This document shows, piece after piece, positions 12,600 to 23,400 of a stretch of 64,000 nucleotides of DNA (its first letter is position 1; the number at the start of each line of letters is the position of its first letter). Position numbers and translations under genes: made by a program. The notes beneath the pieces were generated by a model that did no database searches, was not told the DNA's origin, and saw nothing but the letters and a program-made list of their open reading frames with translations. The DNA is from Tetraselmis striata (taxonomy: Eukaryota > Chlorophyta > Chlorodendrophyceae > Chlorodendrales > Chlorodendraceae), in contig VCJN01001090.1 in the NCBI GenBank assembly GCA_006384855.1, positions 1-64,000 of the forward strand, read 5' to 3'.

Positions 12600-12705
12600 G
12601 ACCAAGGGCTTGCCGTAACTGGATTGCTGCCTAAATGGCGGCCGTCGTAGAGACGCTGCAAGGGTTTCACTGCCAGTCCTGTCCCGGGGACGGGAAAAAA
12701 AAACC
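12600..12705 (+). repeat. Dispersed repeat, copy 1
   Basis: About 100 bp ending in a run of nine A. Parts recur at 17765-17850 and 55255-55385, with a shorter piece near 56760-56800. The A-rich end is SINE-like, but no pol III box was identified. Confidence 0.6.
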
Positions 12706-13369
12706 GGCATTGCTAATGCGCTTTATATTAGACAATGATTCTAATCAGGCGTGATGCTGTAGTAGCGACTATATTGCTGCGCGTGATGACGTGAATCGAC
12801 GAACAGCGCGTCACACTGCTTTTTTTTGTTGCGCATGTATAGTCACTATCGCACTCTCGATAATGCTTTGCTCCGCGGGATGGGGCTTGCCCGAGCTCGC
12901 ATCACTCGAATGGGCCGACGCCCAGACGGGTAGGACAGACCTTTCGTGGCCATCCAGTGCACGGTGCAATATTTTGATGGCAATAAAAGCAAAGTATGGT
13001 TCGCCCCGGGTCATCAGCCGAAGCCGCCCGCCTAGCAGCACTTAACATCTAACTTGCGCCGACTGCAATCGTAGGTCTGGCATAGCCCTTAGACCCTTGC
13101 CTCATTCGAGCACCGAAGAGCTAATGCACCATCCAAGTAAACACGGGACACGGACCTAGTCGATGGATATTGCCTGGACTGAGCCGGGAATCGTACCGGG
13201 GATGGACCTCTTGAGTACCAGCACCGCTCAGGGCCCCGAGCTCTACAAAGCGGACAAACTAGGCATGTCGTGTTGATGGCAGTATTTTGGACGCGGTGGT
13301 CCAATAGTGTTGGAAATTCCGCCAGCATTGGCCTCCAATTAGTCTGATGAGGCTTCGACAATCAGTTTG
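12706..13369. other. Intergenic, nothing recognised
   Basis: Short frames only; none has the composition or context of a gene. Confidence 0.4.
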
Positions 13370-13378
13370 CTTGATGAT
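13370..13378. repeat. Target-site duplication, left copy
   Basis: The 9-mer CTTGATGAT directly precedes the left terminal inverted repeat and is repeated at 17687-17695. Confidence 0.85.
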
Positions 13379-13464
13379 GGGACTGGGACAAGATCATAGC
13401 GTAAACGGTACATGCCACTATACTTCACTTATGACTCACTGAAAATGGGACAATTTACTAGCTT
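13379..13464 (+). repeat. MULE left TIR
   Basis: Matches the reverse complement of 17602-17686 at about 87% identity; the shared inner edge reads gacaatttactagct. Confidence 0.9.
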
Positions 13465-13676
13465 TAAACCCTGTGCAGGATTTTTAGGGTTCGCGTGTAC
13501 TAGCGCAAAGTACATGATCACTTGGTGGCGGCGGAACGAGGCAAAGGCGGCGGGTGGAGGCAGGCTCTCCGAAGGTAGGTAGGTAGGTTGCCGCGAAGTT
13601 GAGGCAGTTCTCCGCCTCCCACACCTGTCTAGCCGTTCTCGCTGAAACAAGTAGGAAGTAGGGCTGTGGGGTCGGT

Positions 13677-14166
13677 ATGGGTTCCCCCTTGCGGGCTATA
13701 CACGAACTTCGCGCTGCACTTGGGGAGGTGCGGGAACTCCTTCAAGATCATGAGGGAATGTTGAGTAGGGAAGTTCTTCTCGAGATGGCAACAAGTTGTA
13801 TCGGGTCTGCCGTCGGGCGGCCCGTCTCCTCGCGTGGGGCAGCCTTGCGTGATGTTGCGACCTTGGAAGAGTCGTTAAGGGGGTGTGGCTAGCGCCCCCT
13901 TGCGTCTTTGGCCGAAGTAGTGGCGTCTGAAGAGGGTGCCGCAGGCAGCCCCGGAATGCAAGGCAGCGCCAAGCGTTCCGACACGGCAGTTGCAAGGGCC
14001 ACACGGCCCACTCCGGCTGGGGCTGAGGTACAACCACACCATATCGGTCACTGGCTTCCTGCCGAAGACGGCCACACTGAATATGCCGACTACAAAGCGG
14101 TCAAGTCGGTAATCTCAGGCCTCCCTACTAATTGGCGGTTCTTGTATGACTCGGCGGCTACAAAGG
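13677..14166 (+). pseudogene. Possible captured gene fragment inside the MULE
   Basis: One frame runs from ATG 13677, is interrupted by a single TAG at 13890-13892, and continues in the same frame to a consensus donor (AAG|GTATGC) near 14166. The first part is helical and Leu/Glu-rich (LRAALGEVRELLQDHEG). The second ends YADYKAVKSVISGLPTNWRF. No family recognised. A donor leading into the repeat array suggests an exon captured by the transposon, or the start of a transposon gene. Confidence 0.35.
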
Positions 14167-14179
14167 TATGCTGCCCCTC

Positions 14180-16660
14180 GTCAAATTCTTTCCGCGTGCA
14201 GGTAGCAGTCACCTGCGGTTGAACCAACGGATACATTGCAGCAAAGCCGCCCACCTTGCGACTGGCGTCGCTTCTTTTGAGGCCGGTTGCGACTATGCGG
14301 CAGCAAGGCGAGGGGGTACGTCGCTCGTGCAGCTAGCAGTCGGGGGATGTGGGTAGGTTGAACGCGCGATGGCGACATAAGTAGCAAGCCATAAAAATGC
14401 AAAGGTGGACAACAACATTATGTCGCAGCAAGGCCGACCACCTTGGCGATGTGCGTCGCTTCTTTTGAGGGCCGCTGCGACTCGTTGGCGGCGAGCGAGG
14501 AGATGCGTCGCTTGTGCCAGCTTTTGCACTCGGGGTTGTGGGTCGAATGTGCGATGGCGACATTATAATTAGCAAGCCGAAAACTGAAACAGCCCAGCAT
14601 AGCCTTACCTCGCAGAAAGGCCGCCCACCTTGGCGACTCCCGGCGCCTCTTGTAAGCCGGCTGCGACTCGTCGGTAGCAAGGTGAGGGGGTGCGTCGCTC
14701 GTGCCAGCTTTTGCACTCGGGGGCTGTCGGACCAACGTGCGATGGCGACATAATTAGCAAGTCGGAAAGTAACTAAAACAACCTAGCATAGCCTTACAGC
14801 ATCGCAGTAAGGTCACCCACCTTGGCGACTCCCGGCGCCTCTTGCGAGCCGGCTGCGACTCGTCGGCAGCAAGGCGAGGGGGTGCGTCGCTCGGGGGCTG
14901 TGGGTGGAACGTGCGATGGGGACAAAATTAGCAAGCCGGAAACTACATGAGCCCATAACCCATTGCCTCACATCACAGCAAGGCCGTCCACCTGGGCGAC
15001 TGGCGTCGCTTCATGTGAGGCCGGCTGCGACTCGTCGGTAGCAAGGCAAGGGGGTGCGTCGCTCGTGCCAGCTTTTGCAATTGGGTGCTGTGGGTCGAAC
15101 GTGCGATGGCGACATAATTAGCAAGCCGAAAACTACAGAAGCCCAGGATAACCTTACATCGCAGCACTACGGCCGCCCACCTTGGCGACTGGCGTTGCTT
15201 CTATTAAGGCCGGCTGCAACTCGTCGGCAGCGGGGGCATGGAGTGCGTTGCTCGTGCCAGCTTTTGCAGTCGGATGCTGTCGGTCGAACATGCTATGGCG
15301 ACATAATTAGCAAGCCGTAAAAATACAAAGGTGCACCACAACATTATATCGCAGCACGGCCACGACCCCCCTCCCCCCCTCCACTCTGCCCTCCATCCCG
15401 CCTATTCCGCATCTCTTACAATGGGCATGGTGGTTGTCGCGCCTTTAGCCTCCGAGCCGCTGGCATCCGGCACGCCCTCACCCCCGTGTAATGCGAGCGC
15501 AAGTCCAGAGAGTGTGGCTGCCGACGCGCCGGCTCCCTGCCCGTCGCTCTCCCCCGCGTGGCTATCGCCACGCGTAGGCAAGCCCTCGGCCGCATCGCCA
15601 GCGGCAGCCGCCAAACTCGGCGACATGTCTGCCGCCGGCGGGCCCTGCCCCTGACCCGCCACTGCCTGCGTATCGGCCCAGCTAGGTCCAATGGCCAGGG
15701 CCGCCACGCGACGAGGGCGTTTGGCATGCGGGTGAGGAGCAGCGCCGCGAGGGGGTTCGTCGCCCGGGCTAACTTCTGCGCTTGGGGTCTGCGGGGGCCA
15801 ACGTGCGATGGCGACTCAATTAGCATGCCGTAAAAGTGCGCAACGGCAACAAAGGTGCAGCGGGTCCAACCCACCTTGGCAACATGAGGCGCCCCTGTCG
15901 CGGCCGGCTGCGACTCGGGAGCAGCGCTTCGAGGGGGTGCGTCGCTCGGGCAAGCCTCTGCGCTCGGGGTATGCGGGGCCAACGTGCGATTTCGACCCTA
16001 TCAGCGAGCCGTAAAAGTAATAGGTGCGCAATGGCAACACTTGCAGCGGGGCCAACCCACCTTGATGACTCGCGGCGCCCCTGTCGAGGCCGGCTGCGGC
16101 TCGGCAGCAGGCACGCGAGGGGGTGCGTCAACACGACTGCCATACAACACGACTGCCACTCCAAGTACCAGGTCACCCAGGCGCGCATTGTCGCGTATAC
16201 CAACGGTAGGCGAGGATTGCTGCCCCAACCTTGTCGCTCCTTGCAAGCCGTCCACAAGGTTTGTTGTCGACTGAAGTTCGTGTGCGTCCGGACATTGAGC
16301 CGTGGTCACCCAGGATTTTCACCTGACGGCTCATGTCATAATCTCGCAGCGCTCTCCTCGAATCTTACTCTCGATTCGAGCGTCGTCTCGAATTCGAGTG
16401 GGTCGAACGCGCGATGGCGACATAATTAGCAAGCCGAAAACAACAGAAGCCCATGACAACAGTACATCGCAGCAAGGCCGCCCACCTTGGCGATTGGCGT
16501 TGCTTCTTTTGAGGCCGGCTGCAACTCGTCGGCAGCGGGGGTAGGGAGTGCGTTGCTCGTGCTAGTTTTCGGAGTTGGGGGCTGTCATTCGAACGTGTAA
16601 TGGCGACATAATTAGCAAGCCGTATAAAAATGCAAAGGTGCACCACACTACCACAGCATT
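14180..16660. repeat. Interspersed ~187-bp repeat array in the MULE
   Basis: About ten copies of a unit containing gcgatggcgacataattagc occur near 14367, 14551, 14739, 14914, 15102, 15292, 15805, 15987, 16411 and 16598. Spacing is about 175-190 bp where they are adjacent. They are diverged and interrupted by the duplicated segment listed next. No coding function is evident. Confidence 0.85.
15361..15720. repeat. Duplicated segment, copy 1 (second copy 16675-17030)
   Basis: About 360 bp is nearly repeated at 16675-17030. The minus strand of both copies encodes a similar Ala/Gly-rich peptide (for example GQGQGPPAADMSPSLA). Both copies follow the same repeat-unit junction, so the duplication probably copied repeat and segment together. 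Confidence 0.85.
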
Positions 16661-16710
16661 ACACCACAGCACGGCCACAACCCCCCCCCCCCCCCCGCCC
16701 TCCATCCCGC

Positions 16711-17373
16711 CTATTCCACAGCTCTTACCGTGGGCATGGTGGTTGTCGCGCCTTTAGCCTCCGAGCCGCTGGCATCCGGCACGCCCCCACCCCCGCCTAA
16801 TGCGAGCGCAAGTCCACAGGGTGTGGCTGCCGACGCGCCGGCTCCCTGCCCGCCGCTCTCCCCAGCCTGGCTATCGCTATGCGTAGGCCAGCCCTCGGCC
16901 GCATCGCCAGCGACAGCCAAGCTCGGCGACATGTCTGCCGCTGGCGGGCCCTGCCCCTGACCCGCCACTGCCTGCGTATCGGCCCGGCTAGGTCCAACGG
17001 CAAGGGCCGCCACGCGACGAGAGCGTTGGGTGGGGGCACGTGCCGCAGCCCTTGGTCGAGCGGGTCGGGCGGACCGGCTGGCAGACTCTCGAGAGGGTGG
17101 CCGCGTGCGGGGGGGAAGGGAGGGGGGGTTGCCAGGCACCTCCATCGCGATGGGACCTACCCCAGCCTGCATGGCAGTAACCGATAGCGTGAGCTGCAAG
17201 TCTCGCGACATGGCAGGGAATGCAGGGCAAGTAAGGCACAGGGACGCAGGGACGTAAGAGGCGGCAGCATGCCTACTCACAAGCAGTGCAGACCTACGCC
17301 GAAGGTAGGCGGAGTCCATTAATGTCACGGATCCGGGCGTTCGCGCCATTTTGTGTAAGTTAAGACCCTGCAT
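16711..17373 (-). CDS. Hypothetical Ala/Arg-rich protein inside the MULE
   Basis: A 220-codon open frame on the minus strand; a plausible start is the internal ATG of MARTPGSVTLMDSAY. The first third is mixed composition, the rest low-complexity Ala/Gly/Pro. Its last 100 codons duplicate those at 15402-15707. No domain recognised. It may be a captured host exon or a chance frame in GC-rich DNA. Confidence 0.3.
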   Translation of the reverse strand: MQGLNLHKMARTPGSVTLMDSAYLRRRSALLVSRHAAASYVPASLCLTCPAFPAMSRDLQLTLSVTAMQAGVGPIAMEVPGNPPSLPPRTRPPSRESASRSARPARPRAAARAPTQRSRRVAALAVGPSRADTQAVAGQGQGPPAADMSPSLAVAGDAAEGWPTHSDSQAGESGGQGAGASAATPCGLALALGGGGGVPDASGSEAKGATTTMPTVRAVE

Positions 17374-17601
17374 GCCTGTGTCGCGTGGGATCCTTTCCTA
17401 TGAATAACTGTCTGCCACGGCCCGGTTTGGGTTCTGGGCAGCCTTGGCGGTGGTGGAAAGGTATGCTAGTAGCGACTAGTAGTACTGCGCAGCCCCCCTC
17501 CACTCGAGTGGGCGGGATACCTTGATGGCGGTGGCGACGGCGAGTATACAATACTTTGCGCTGTATATATATGTCTGTAGTACATTGTTTGCTGGCGCGC
17601 G

Positions 17602-17686
17602 AGCTAGTAAATTGTCCCATTTTCTGTGAGTCAAAAGTGAAGTGTAGTGGCCTGCACCGTTTACGCTATAATATTGCCCTTTTCCC
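17602..17686 (-). repeat. MULE right TIR
   Basis: Inverted partner of 13379-13464. Confidence 0.9.
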
Positions 17687-17695
17687 CTTGATGAT
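17687..17695. repeat. Target-site duplication, right copy
   Basis: CTTGATGAT, identical to 13370-13378. Confidence 0.85.
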
Positions 17696-17764
17696 GACCA
17701 TATAGGTCTATCTGAATAAGAGCGCGTCGCCTATACCCATGGTTTTTTGTAAGTGGGTATCGCT

Positions 17765-17850
17765 GCGAATAAACGGCCGTCATAGGGATGACACTGCAAG
17801 GGTTTCGTTTTCGTTGCTTGTCCTATCCCGGGGACAAAAAAAACAAAAAG
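17765..17850 (+). repeat. Dispersed repeat, copy 2
   Basis: Shares with 12600-12705 the order CGGCCGTC, then CTGCAAGGGTTTC, then TCCCGGGGAC, then an A run. Confidence 0.6.
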
Positions 17851-17989
17851 CGCGTCGCATGACCAATGGCGCCAACACTTGCAGCGGCCAGGCATGCGGG
17901 CATGGATTGATGCGGATATTCCCCTTCCACCAACTTCCCCTGCAAGGCATGCATGGATTCTTCCTCTTGTTTCCATTGTACGTCCACAC

Positions 17990-18221
17990 GAAGATAGAGA
18001 CAACGTAAAACGTACCAAATAATAAACATGCCATGTTTGACCTAAGCATGACATATGTACCCTAGACGTAACATGTTTGCCCTGAAAATAACATATATTA
18101 TTACCCTAACAATAATCTAGCTGACCTAACAATCAACATATAAATAAAACTACGTATGACGAAAACAAATGTAGGAATTACGAGGAGGCGCCTGAAGAAG
18201 GGTTCGCTGCAACTGTGCAAA
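17990..18221. other. AT-rich flank with degenerate short repeats
   Basis: Loose repeats built on CCTA...AACAT occur between 18030 and 18150. No gene. The change from GC-rich host DNA to this AT-rich stretch marks the approach to the viral element. Confidence 0.5.
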
Positions 18222-18470
18222 ATATATATATATATATATATATATTTCAGGCTGTGTATATGCTATGTATTTGCTATGTATATGCTATGAAATTAAAATA
18301 AATATAAAAATTAAAAACTAAAACGATTTGAGTTTTGCAAATCGCGACGATTTGTTGCATATCAGCTTGGGAACGATTATATCATCTTGGGAACGATTAT
18401 ATCATCTTGGGAACGATTATATCAGCTTGGAAACGATTACATTTGGATGCGATTACATTGGAGGCGGTTG

Positions 18471-18812
18471 CTATGTTTCGCTATTAACAGATTGCGGTTC
18501 CTCACGCATGCGCTTCGCGCCCACTTGATCTTCGTCTACATTCACCGTCAGAACGTTGATCGTCTTCTTCACCTTGTATTGATCGATGTCGACAATGAGC
18601 GACTGATCAAGCATCCAACGAGTTGGGTGCGCCATGGACAACCGCACGTCTTCGATGAAATCAATGTTGTTCCCGATCATGTACTCCTTCAACACCTTAT
18701 CAAGACGATTCATCACACTGCACATCTTCTTCCATTCGTTGAACCGCTCGACGTATTGTGCAAGCTCGCGCTGTATCTTCGGGGGGAGCTCATCGGCCTT
18801 CGCGCACGCCAT
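18471..18812 (-). CDS. Small TIR-encoded protein, left copy
   Basis: 113 codons, starting MACAKADELPPKIQRELAQY. Mostly helical and charged, no membrane segment, no recognised domain. A near-identical copy sits in the right TIR (45757-46104). Because it lies in the TIR it is present twice and faces outward from both ends. Preservation of both copies argues for a real viral gene of unknown role. Confidence 0.7.
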   Translation of the reverse strand: MACAKADELPPKIQRELAQYVERFNEWKKMCSVMNRLDKVLKEYMIGNNIDFIEDVRLSMAHPTRWMLDQSLIVDIDQYKVKKTINVLTVNVDEDQVGAKRMREEPQSVNSET

Positions 18813-18972
18813 GGCGATTGGTCAAAAGTGGTTGGGGTATTGTAGCGAGTGCTTTGGTGTGGGCGTGGTGGAAATGGCGGTGCGTCCTTGTGCCCCGCGC
18901 GGCTTCATGCCATTGGCGTTTGCCCAAGCGCCCCGCGCGCGCCGCACGTGGCTGGCCGCATGCCGCCGGGGT

Positions 18973-19044
18973 GTTGACAAAACGCATGCATTTTCCCGAT
19001 GTGTTCCTATAGAGCGATCTGGAAAATGCATGCACTTTGTCAAC
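18973..19044. repeat. 72-bp hairpin, copy 1
   Basis: Arms of 24 nt (gttgacaaa...gcatgcattttcc and its complement, two mismatches) flank a 24-nt loop. The same structure, loop included, occurs at 23631-23702 and 45525-45596. Confidence 0.9.
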
Positions 19045-19271
19045 AAAATGCTCCACGTCAAAAGCGCGTCCCGCGCGGTCAGCCGGCCTGTGGTCCGCCG
19101 CCGCCGCCAAATGATCGCTCGCTCTCTCGCCGCGCCGCCGGGCTCGCTCGGTCCTTGAGCCGAAGAGCGCGTGACTCGGTGCAGTACTTAGGCAGAACAC
19201 ACCGAGACTCTCAAACGCACCGAGACTCTCAAACGCACCGCGCGAGACTCTCAAACGCACCGCGCGAGACA

Positions 19272-19601
19272 CTAGGAACTCATCCTTTCGAATCCGCCCT
19301 CGAACGGCGAATAGCCCTCCTCATAGCGCTTGATCTCGACGAGAGCCGGCGCCGGCTTTGGGATGCGCCCCTTTTTCAGGAGCGCCTTGAATTCTTTGAA
19401 TCGGATCCCGCGCTCGTAGAGGACAAGGATATCGATTACATCATCGCCGAAGCCCGGATACTTTGCGCGAAAGTACTCGCGATCAAATTTCGGCTGATAC
19501 CTATAGTCAAAGCTGGCCACATCTAGGAACGCTTGGCTGAGATAGCAGCGTTCCGCGGGGGTCATCGCCCGCCCGAGGGACGTTTCGCGAGTGCTACTCA
19601 T
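19272..19601 (-). CDS. PLV protein of unknown function (109 codons)
   Basis: Starts MSSTRETSLGRAMTPAERCY. Globular composition with many aromatic residues (DVASFDYRYQPKFDREYF), no recognised motif. Its start overlaps the end of the upstream zinc-ribbon gene by 8 bp, suggesting a shared transcript. Confidence 0.55.
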   Translation of the reverse strand: MSSTRETSLGRAMTPAERCYLSQAFLDVASFDYRYQPKFDREYFRAKYPGFGDDVIDILVLYERGIRFKEFKALLKKGRIPKPAPALVEIKRYEEGYSPFEGGFERMSS

Positions 19602-20022
19602 GTTTTACGATAATGAAGGGAAAATCGTTTGCATCAGATGGGCGAACGTCGCTGCTGCTCGCGCGGTGCGTCTTTCGCTCCGTGTTGCACGAGAAACACT
19701 CGAAGTAGTCCGCGCGGATCTTCGCGCCGCACTTGCACGACTTTGTCTTCTCGGCTTCGCGCTTACGATAACACGGGAAGCACATCTTGTAGTCGCCTTT
19801 GATCTCGCGCTTGCGACAGACTTGGCACATCGTAGGCATTTGATCTACCTCGCGAAGAATATCCTCGCGGCACCGACGACAGTAGCTGGACGTATAGATA
19901 GTCACGCGAACGCAGCGCGGACACAACCGAGCGCGGCGCGACGATGCGGAGCCCGCGGAGGCCGCGGTGTCGTCGGCGCCGGAATCGCTGAAGGAGACGG
20001 TGACTGAGACGGACGATGGCAT
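19594..20022 (-). CDS. PLV zinc-ribbon protein
   Basis: 142 codons with a Ser-rich amino end, then repeated CxxC pairs: CPRC, CRRC, CQVC, CFPC, CKCG and CFSC. These could build two or three zinc ribbons. Such proteins in DNA viruses are often nucleic-acid-binding or transcription-related, but nothing more specific can be said. It is transcribed away from the primase-helicase and followed at once by the 109-codon gene. Confidence 0.6.
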   Translation of the reverse strand: MPSSVSVTVSFSDSGADDTAASAGSASSRRARLCPRCVRVTIYTSSYCRRCREDILREVDQMPTMCQVCRKREIKGDYKMCFPCYRKREAEKTKSCKCGAKIRADYFECFSCNTERKTHRASSSDVRPSDANDFPFIIVKHE

Positions 20023-20108
20023 TATGCAGGGCTCTTGCCGCGCTCCGCGAGCGCTCCACTTAAGTGTAGATAAAAACGCACGCTAGATAAAGGAGCGCCG
20101 CGCAGAAG

Positions 20109-20357
20109 ATGGGACGACGCCGCGTTTTCAGCGACGAGGAGCGCGCGGAGCGGATTAAGATCTCGAAGAAGAAATGGCGCGACGGCAACAGACAGCACAT
20201 CCGCGAGTACCGCGCGGAGTATGATAAGGAGAACCGCGAGCGCGTGCGCGCGTATCACAGAAAGTACTACCGCGCCAACGCGCAGCACATCTGCGAGTAC
20301 CAACGCGAGCGTTACCGCCGCCGCGTTGCTCAGCTTAAAGCGGATATCTCCTTGTAA
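20109..20357 (+). CDS. Small basic protein with repeated helical motif
   Basis: 82 codons, starting MGRRRVFSDEERAERIKISK. A motif of about 16 residues like REYRAEYDKENRERVRAYHR repeats two to three times and is rich in Arg, Tyr and Lys. Comparable YxxxNxxxI repeats occur in other large-virus proteins. Nucleic-acid binding is a guess from the charge. It lies just before the primase-helicase in the same direction. Confidence 0.5.
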   Translation: MGRRRVFSDEERAERIKISKKKWRDGNRQHIREYRAEYDKENRERVRAYHRKYYRANAQHICEYQRERYRRRVAQLKADISL

Positions 20358-20403
20358 GAAATTATCCCCGTATACTGCATCGCACTCGAAGCCCACTATC
20401 AGC

Positions 20404-23400
20404 ATGCCGTTCAAACGTCACAACATCACATGGGAGGGAAAGCTGTCCGGTATCGTGGAGGCGAGACGTCCCGGCGACATCACGGTCGCGAAGCAAATGT
20501 CTGAGCGATGGTTTGGTTTTGCCAATGTTACACCCGACAAACTCCGCGAGCTCATTCAGACTAACAGGTCGCTGTTTGAGATCATTCCGACCGACGCGAA
20601 GAGCAAGGTGTACGTCGACTACGAAGAGTACGTGCCGCGCGCGGGTGTCACCGAGACCGAGGTGTTGCTCGACGTACACAAGACACGCCTATTGGACGAA
20701 TTTCGCCAGCGATTTGGACAAGACACAAAGATACTGATTTCGGGTTCCGTCGGTGTCGTGGACGAGAATTTCAAGGTCTCTATGCATCTCGTGTTCCCGG
20801 AGATGTACACCGACAACGTGCAAGAGAGGCGCCCTCTTGTCAACCTCATGCGATCCATCAACAACAAGCTTGGTTTGAAATGCGGTTGCGATGTCAAGGT
20901 GTACGGGCGCAACCAGCAGTTCAAGCTCGTGAACCAAGCAAAGGCCAAGAGCACCAGGGTTCAGATCGTCATGGACGACTCCGACCCGATGGACCACATA
21001 CTCACATACTTTGCCGACACGGCCAGCGACACGATGAGGAAGCTGCAGATTGCGACTTTCGAGTACGTCATCCCGCAGTCCGTCATCGACGAGCATGCGA
21101 GCAACCCGCCTTCCACCGTCGTTGACATCAGCGGCATCGAAGCGTGGCCCCTCCCGGTCGATATCCCAGAGTCTTGGAGCATCAAGGGTTCCCCCCCGGA
21201 GGAAACGCTCTCCCTCATCAAGCACGTCAGCACGGGCGAACACCGCTTGAGCGCCGATGCCGTTTTTCTCGTGATGTCTTGGTGCCATGGCCGCCGTGTC
21301 TCGTTCGACAGCTTCATTCGTTGGGTCGAGCAAGGCCGCGAGTTGACACCGCAGCGCGTGGAGCGATATGCCGACGAGTGGAAGCGGCTAGACCCGGCAA
21401 AACGCCCATCCGACAATCGCATCGTGATGATATTGGCGCTGCTATTCCCGTATGCGGATATCGAGAACCAGACTCTCCGTGGTTTCAAGTGGTATTATGA
21501 TGTCCCGATCGATTCTCACATCGATTCGCTCGACGAGCTGGAGATCACGAACAAGCGAAAGCGCGACGAGCTCGAGAAGACAAAGTTTGTGTATCTCGCT
21601 TGCCCGATGGGTTCCGGCAAGACTCAAAAGATGTTCGAGCGCATGACGATGCTTGAAGAAGACGAGAAGTCGCTATTCAACGTCAGCCGCCAAACTCTTG
21701 CGTTGGACATCCACTCCAAGTGCAAGAGCAGAGGGCTTGTCATCACGAACTACATGGACTACAACTACAACAGCAGCAATAGCTGGCAAGAGTATCTCGA
21801 GACCCAACATCAGATCGTATCCCAGGATTCCATCTGGAAACTTCGCGGGAAGGACGGCAAGGTGCCGATGTACAACATCCTCATCATCGACGAGTTCCAG
21901 TCCTATCTCAACCAGTGGAAGTCCAACACACACAACCACGACGGCAAGCTCGAGAAGAATTGGAACGTATTCATTCAGCTCATCCGCAACGCAAACACGG
22001 TGTATGTCTTGGATGCCTTCCCTTCGCGCAGCGGCACGGCGTTCATCAAGGATCTCGGGTACGATTACAAGGTGATCGCGACTCCACACACTGCCGTCCC
22101 CCGAAAGGTTCGGCTGATGGACGCGCTGAAAGATACAACCGTCTACGACACCATTCAGCTTCGACTCGGATACCTGCGCTACCTCAAGCGCCCGGTGTTG
22201 GCGTTCTACCCGTACGTCGCGCCGCATCCAGATCGCAAGACAATCGAGGAGATTGCCCGAGGCGCGTACGCGAGCGCAAAGGCCAACACCAGCGACGCCT
22301 TTGACCTCACGTACGAGAAGGACTGCCTCGTCATGCAGGCAAATATGGACGACACGGAGCGCGCGAAAGTTATGGCTGATGTCAACACTTCGTGGTCATC
22401 GCGAGGCCTTGTCATATCAAACAGCACGGTCACCGTTGGCGTCAGTCACACCGACCGATGGTTTGATCGCGTCGTGCTCTGTATGAATCGCGCAATGAAT
22501 CTCCGCGATGTCATGCAGTTCACGTTTCGGGCGAGAAACTTGCAATCCAACGTGATCGAGGTCTACGACCTTGGCGGGCACACGAGCCACCGGCGGGCGA
22601 CGGATCTTGCCCACAACTCGCGGTTGTACAAGCGTGATCCCGTGTTCAAGAGGTTGGTGGATTTCGTCGACTACGAGTGCAAGGCCACGGACGAAGATTG
22701 CTTCCGCTACTTGTGTGCAAAGGCCGGGTACATCATCGAAGATGGCGTGAGCGACAAAGAGCTGGGCTTCGCGGATAGGGGCTCGCTCGGTATCACCCGG
22801 TTTTTCAAGAAGCTCGATAAGCCAATCCCATTTACGTCGATGATCAAGGTCGTGGACGACACCGACGCAAACATCGCGTGGGACAAAGTTCGCCTCCCGC
22901 GATCGGCATACGCCCGCGAGCACGATAGAATACCCATGCTCGACGACGACGACGTGGGTTTCGCCATGCAGGAATTTGAATCCGCCGAGGAGATCTTCGA
23001 TTTCTTTCGCCTTCGCGATCGCATCCGGCGGCGCACGGCGACCACGATGGACAAGATGTTTTGGGACAAGGTCCACTTCAAGCGTTTGTTCCAAGCCGAT
23101 GTCGATGATAAAAGCATGGGCGCGATTTGGGACGGCGGCAAGGTGGGCTTTATTCGCAACCTCTACGCCTACATGAGGGCAACCGGCGAGCTTTCGCCCC
23201 GATGGCGTCACCCGAAGTTGTGCGAAAAGCTCGAGGCCTACATGGAGGATGCATGCAACAAACAGAAGACGGTGAAATTCCCTCACATCACCGACGCCGA
23301 GGCACACGCCATCTTCAAGGAAAACACCGAGCTCACGTGCCTCTCGCCAGCTGCGCCATCGGGCAACTTGATGCGGCTGAATGCCATCAGCAAGTACTTC

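Larger units (their letters stand above)
13379..17686. mobile_element. Mutator-like (MULE-type) DNA transposon, probably non-autonomous
   Basis: The 4308-bp element is bounded by inverted repeats of about 85 bp with 11 mismatches (about 87% identity), starting GGGA at both outer ends, and flanked by an identical 9-bp duplication. Long TIRs plus a 9-bp duplication are the classic Mutator signature. I see no MULE transposase (DDE domain with SWIM finger). The interior holds two possible captured coding pieces, about ten copies of a roughly 187-bp repeat and a duplicated 360-bp segment. The TIR divergence suggests a moderately old copy. Confidence 0.75.
18246..19268 (+). repeat. PLV left terminal inverted repeat
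   Basis: Matches the reverse complement of about 45304-46301. It contains a small gene, a hairpin, a 20-bp tandem motif (ggaacgattatatcatcttg family, 18365-18435) and, at the inner end, repeats of GTGCGTTTGAGAGTCTC in reverse orientation. Confidence 0.9.
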
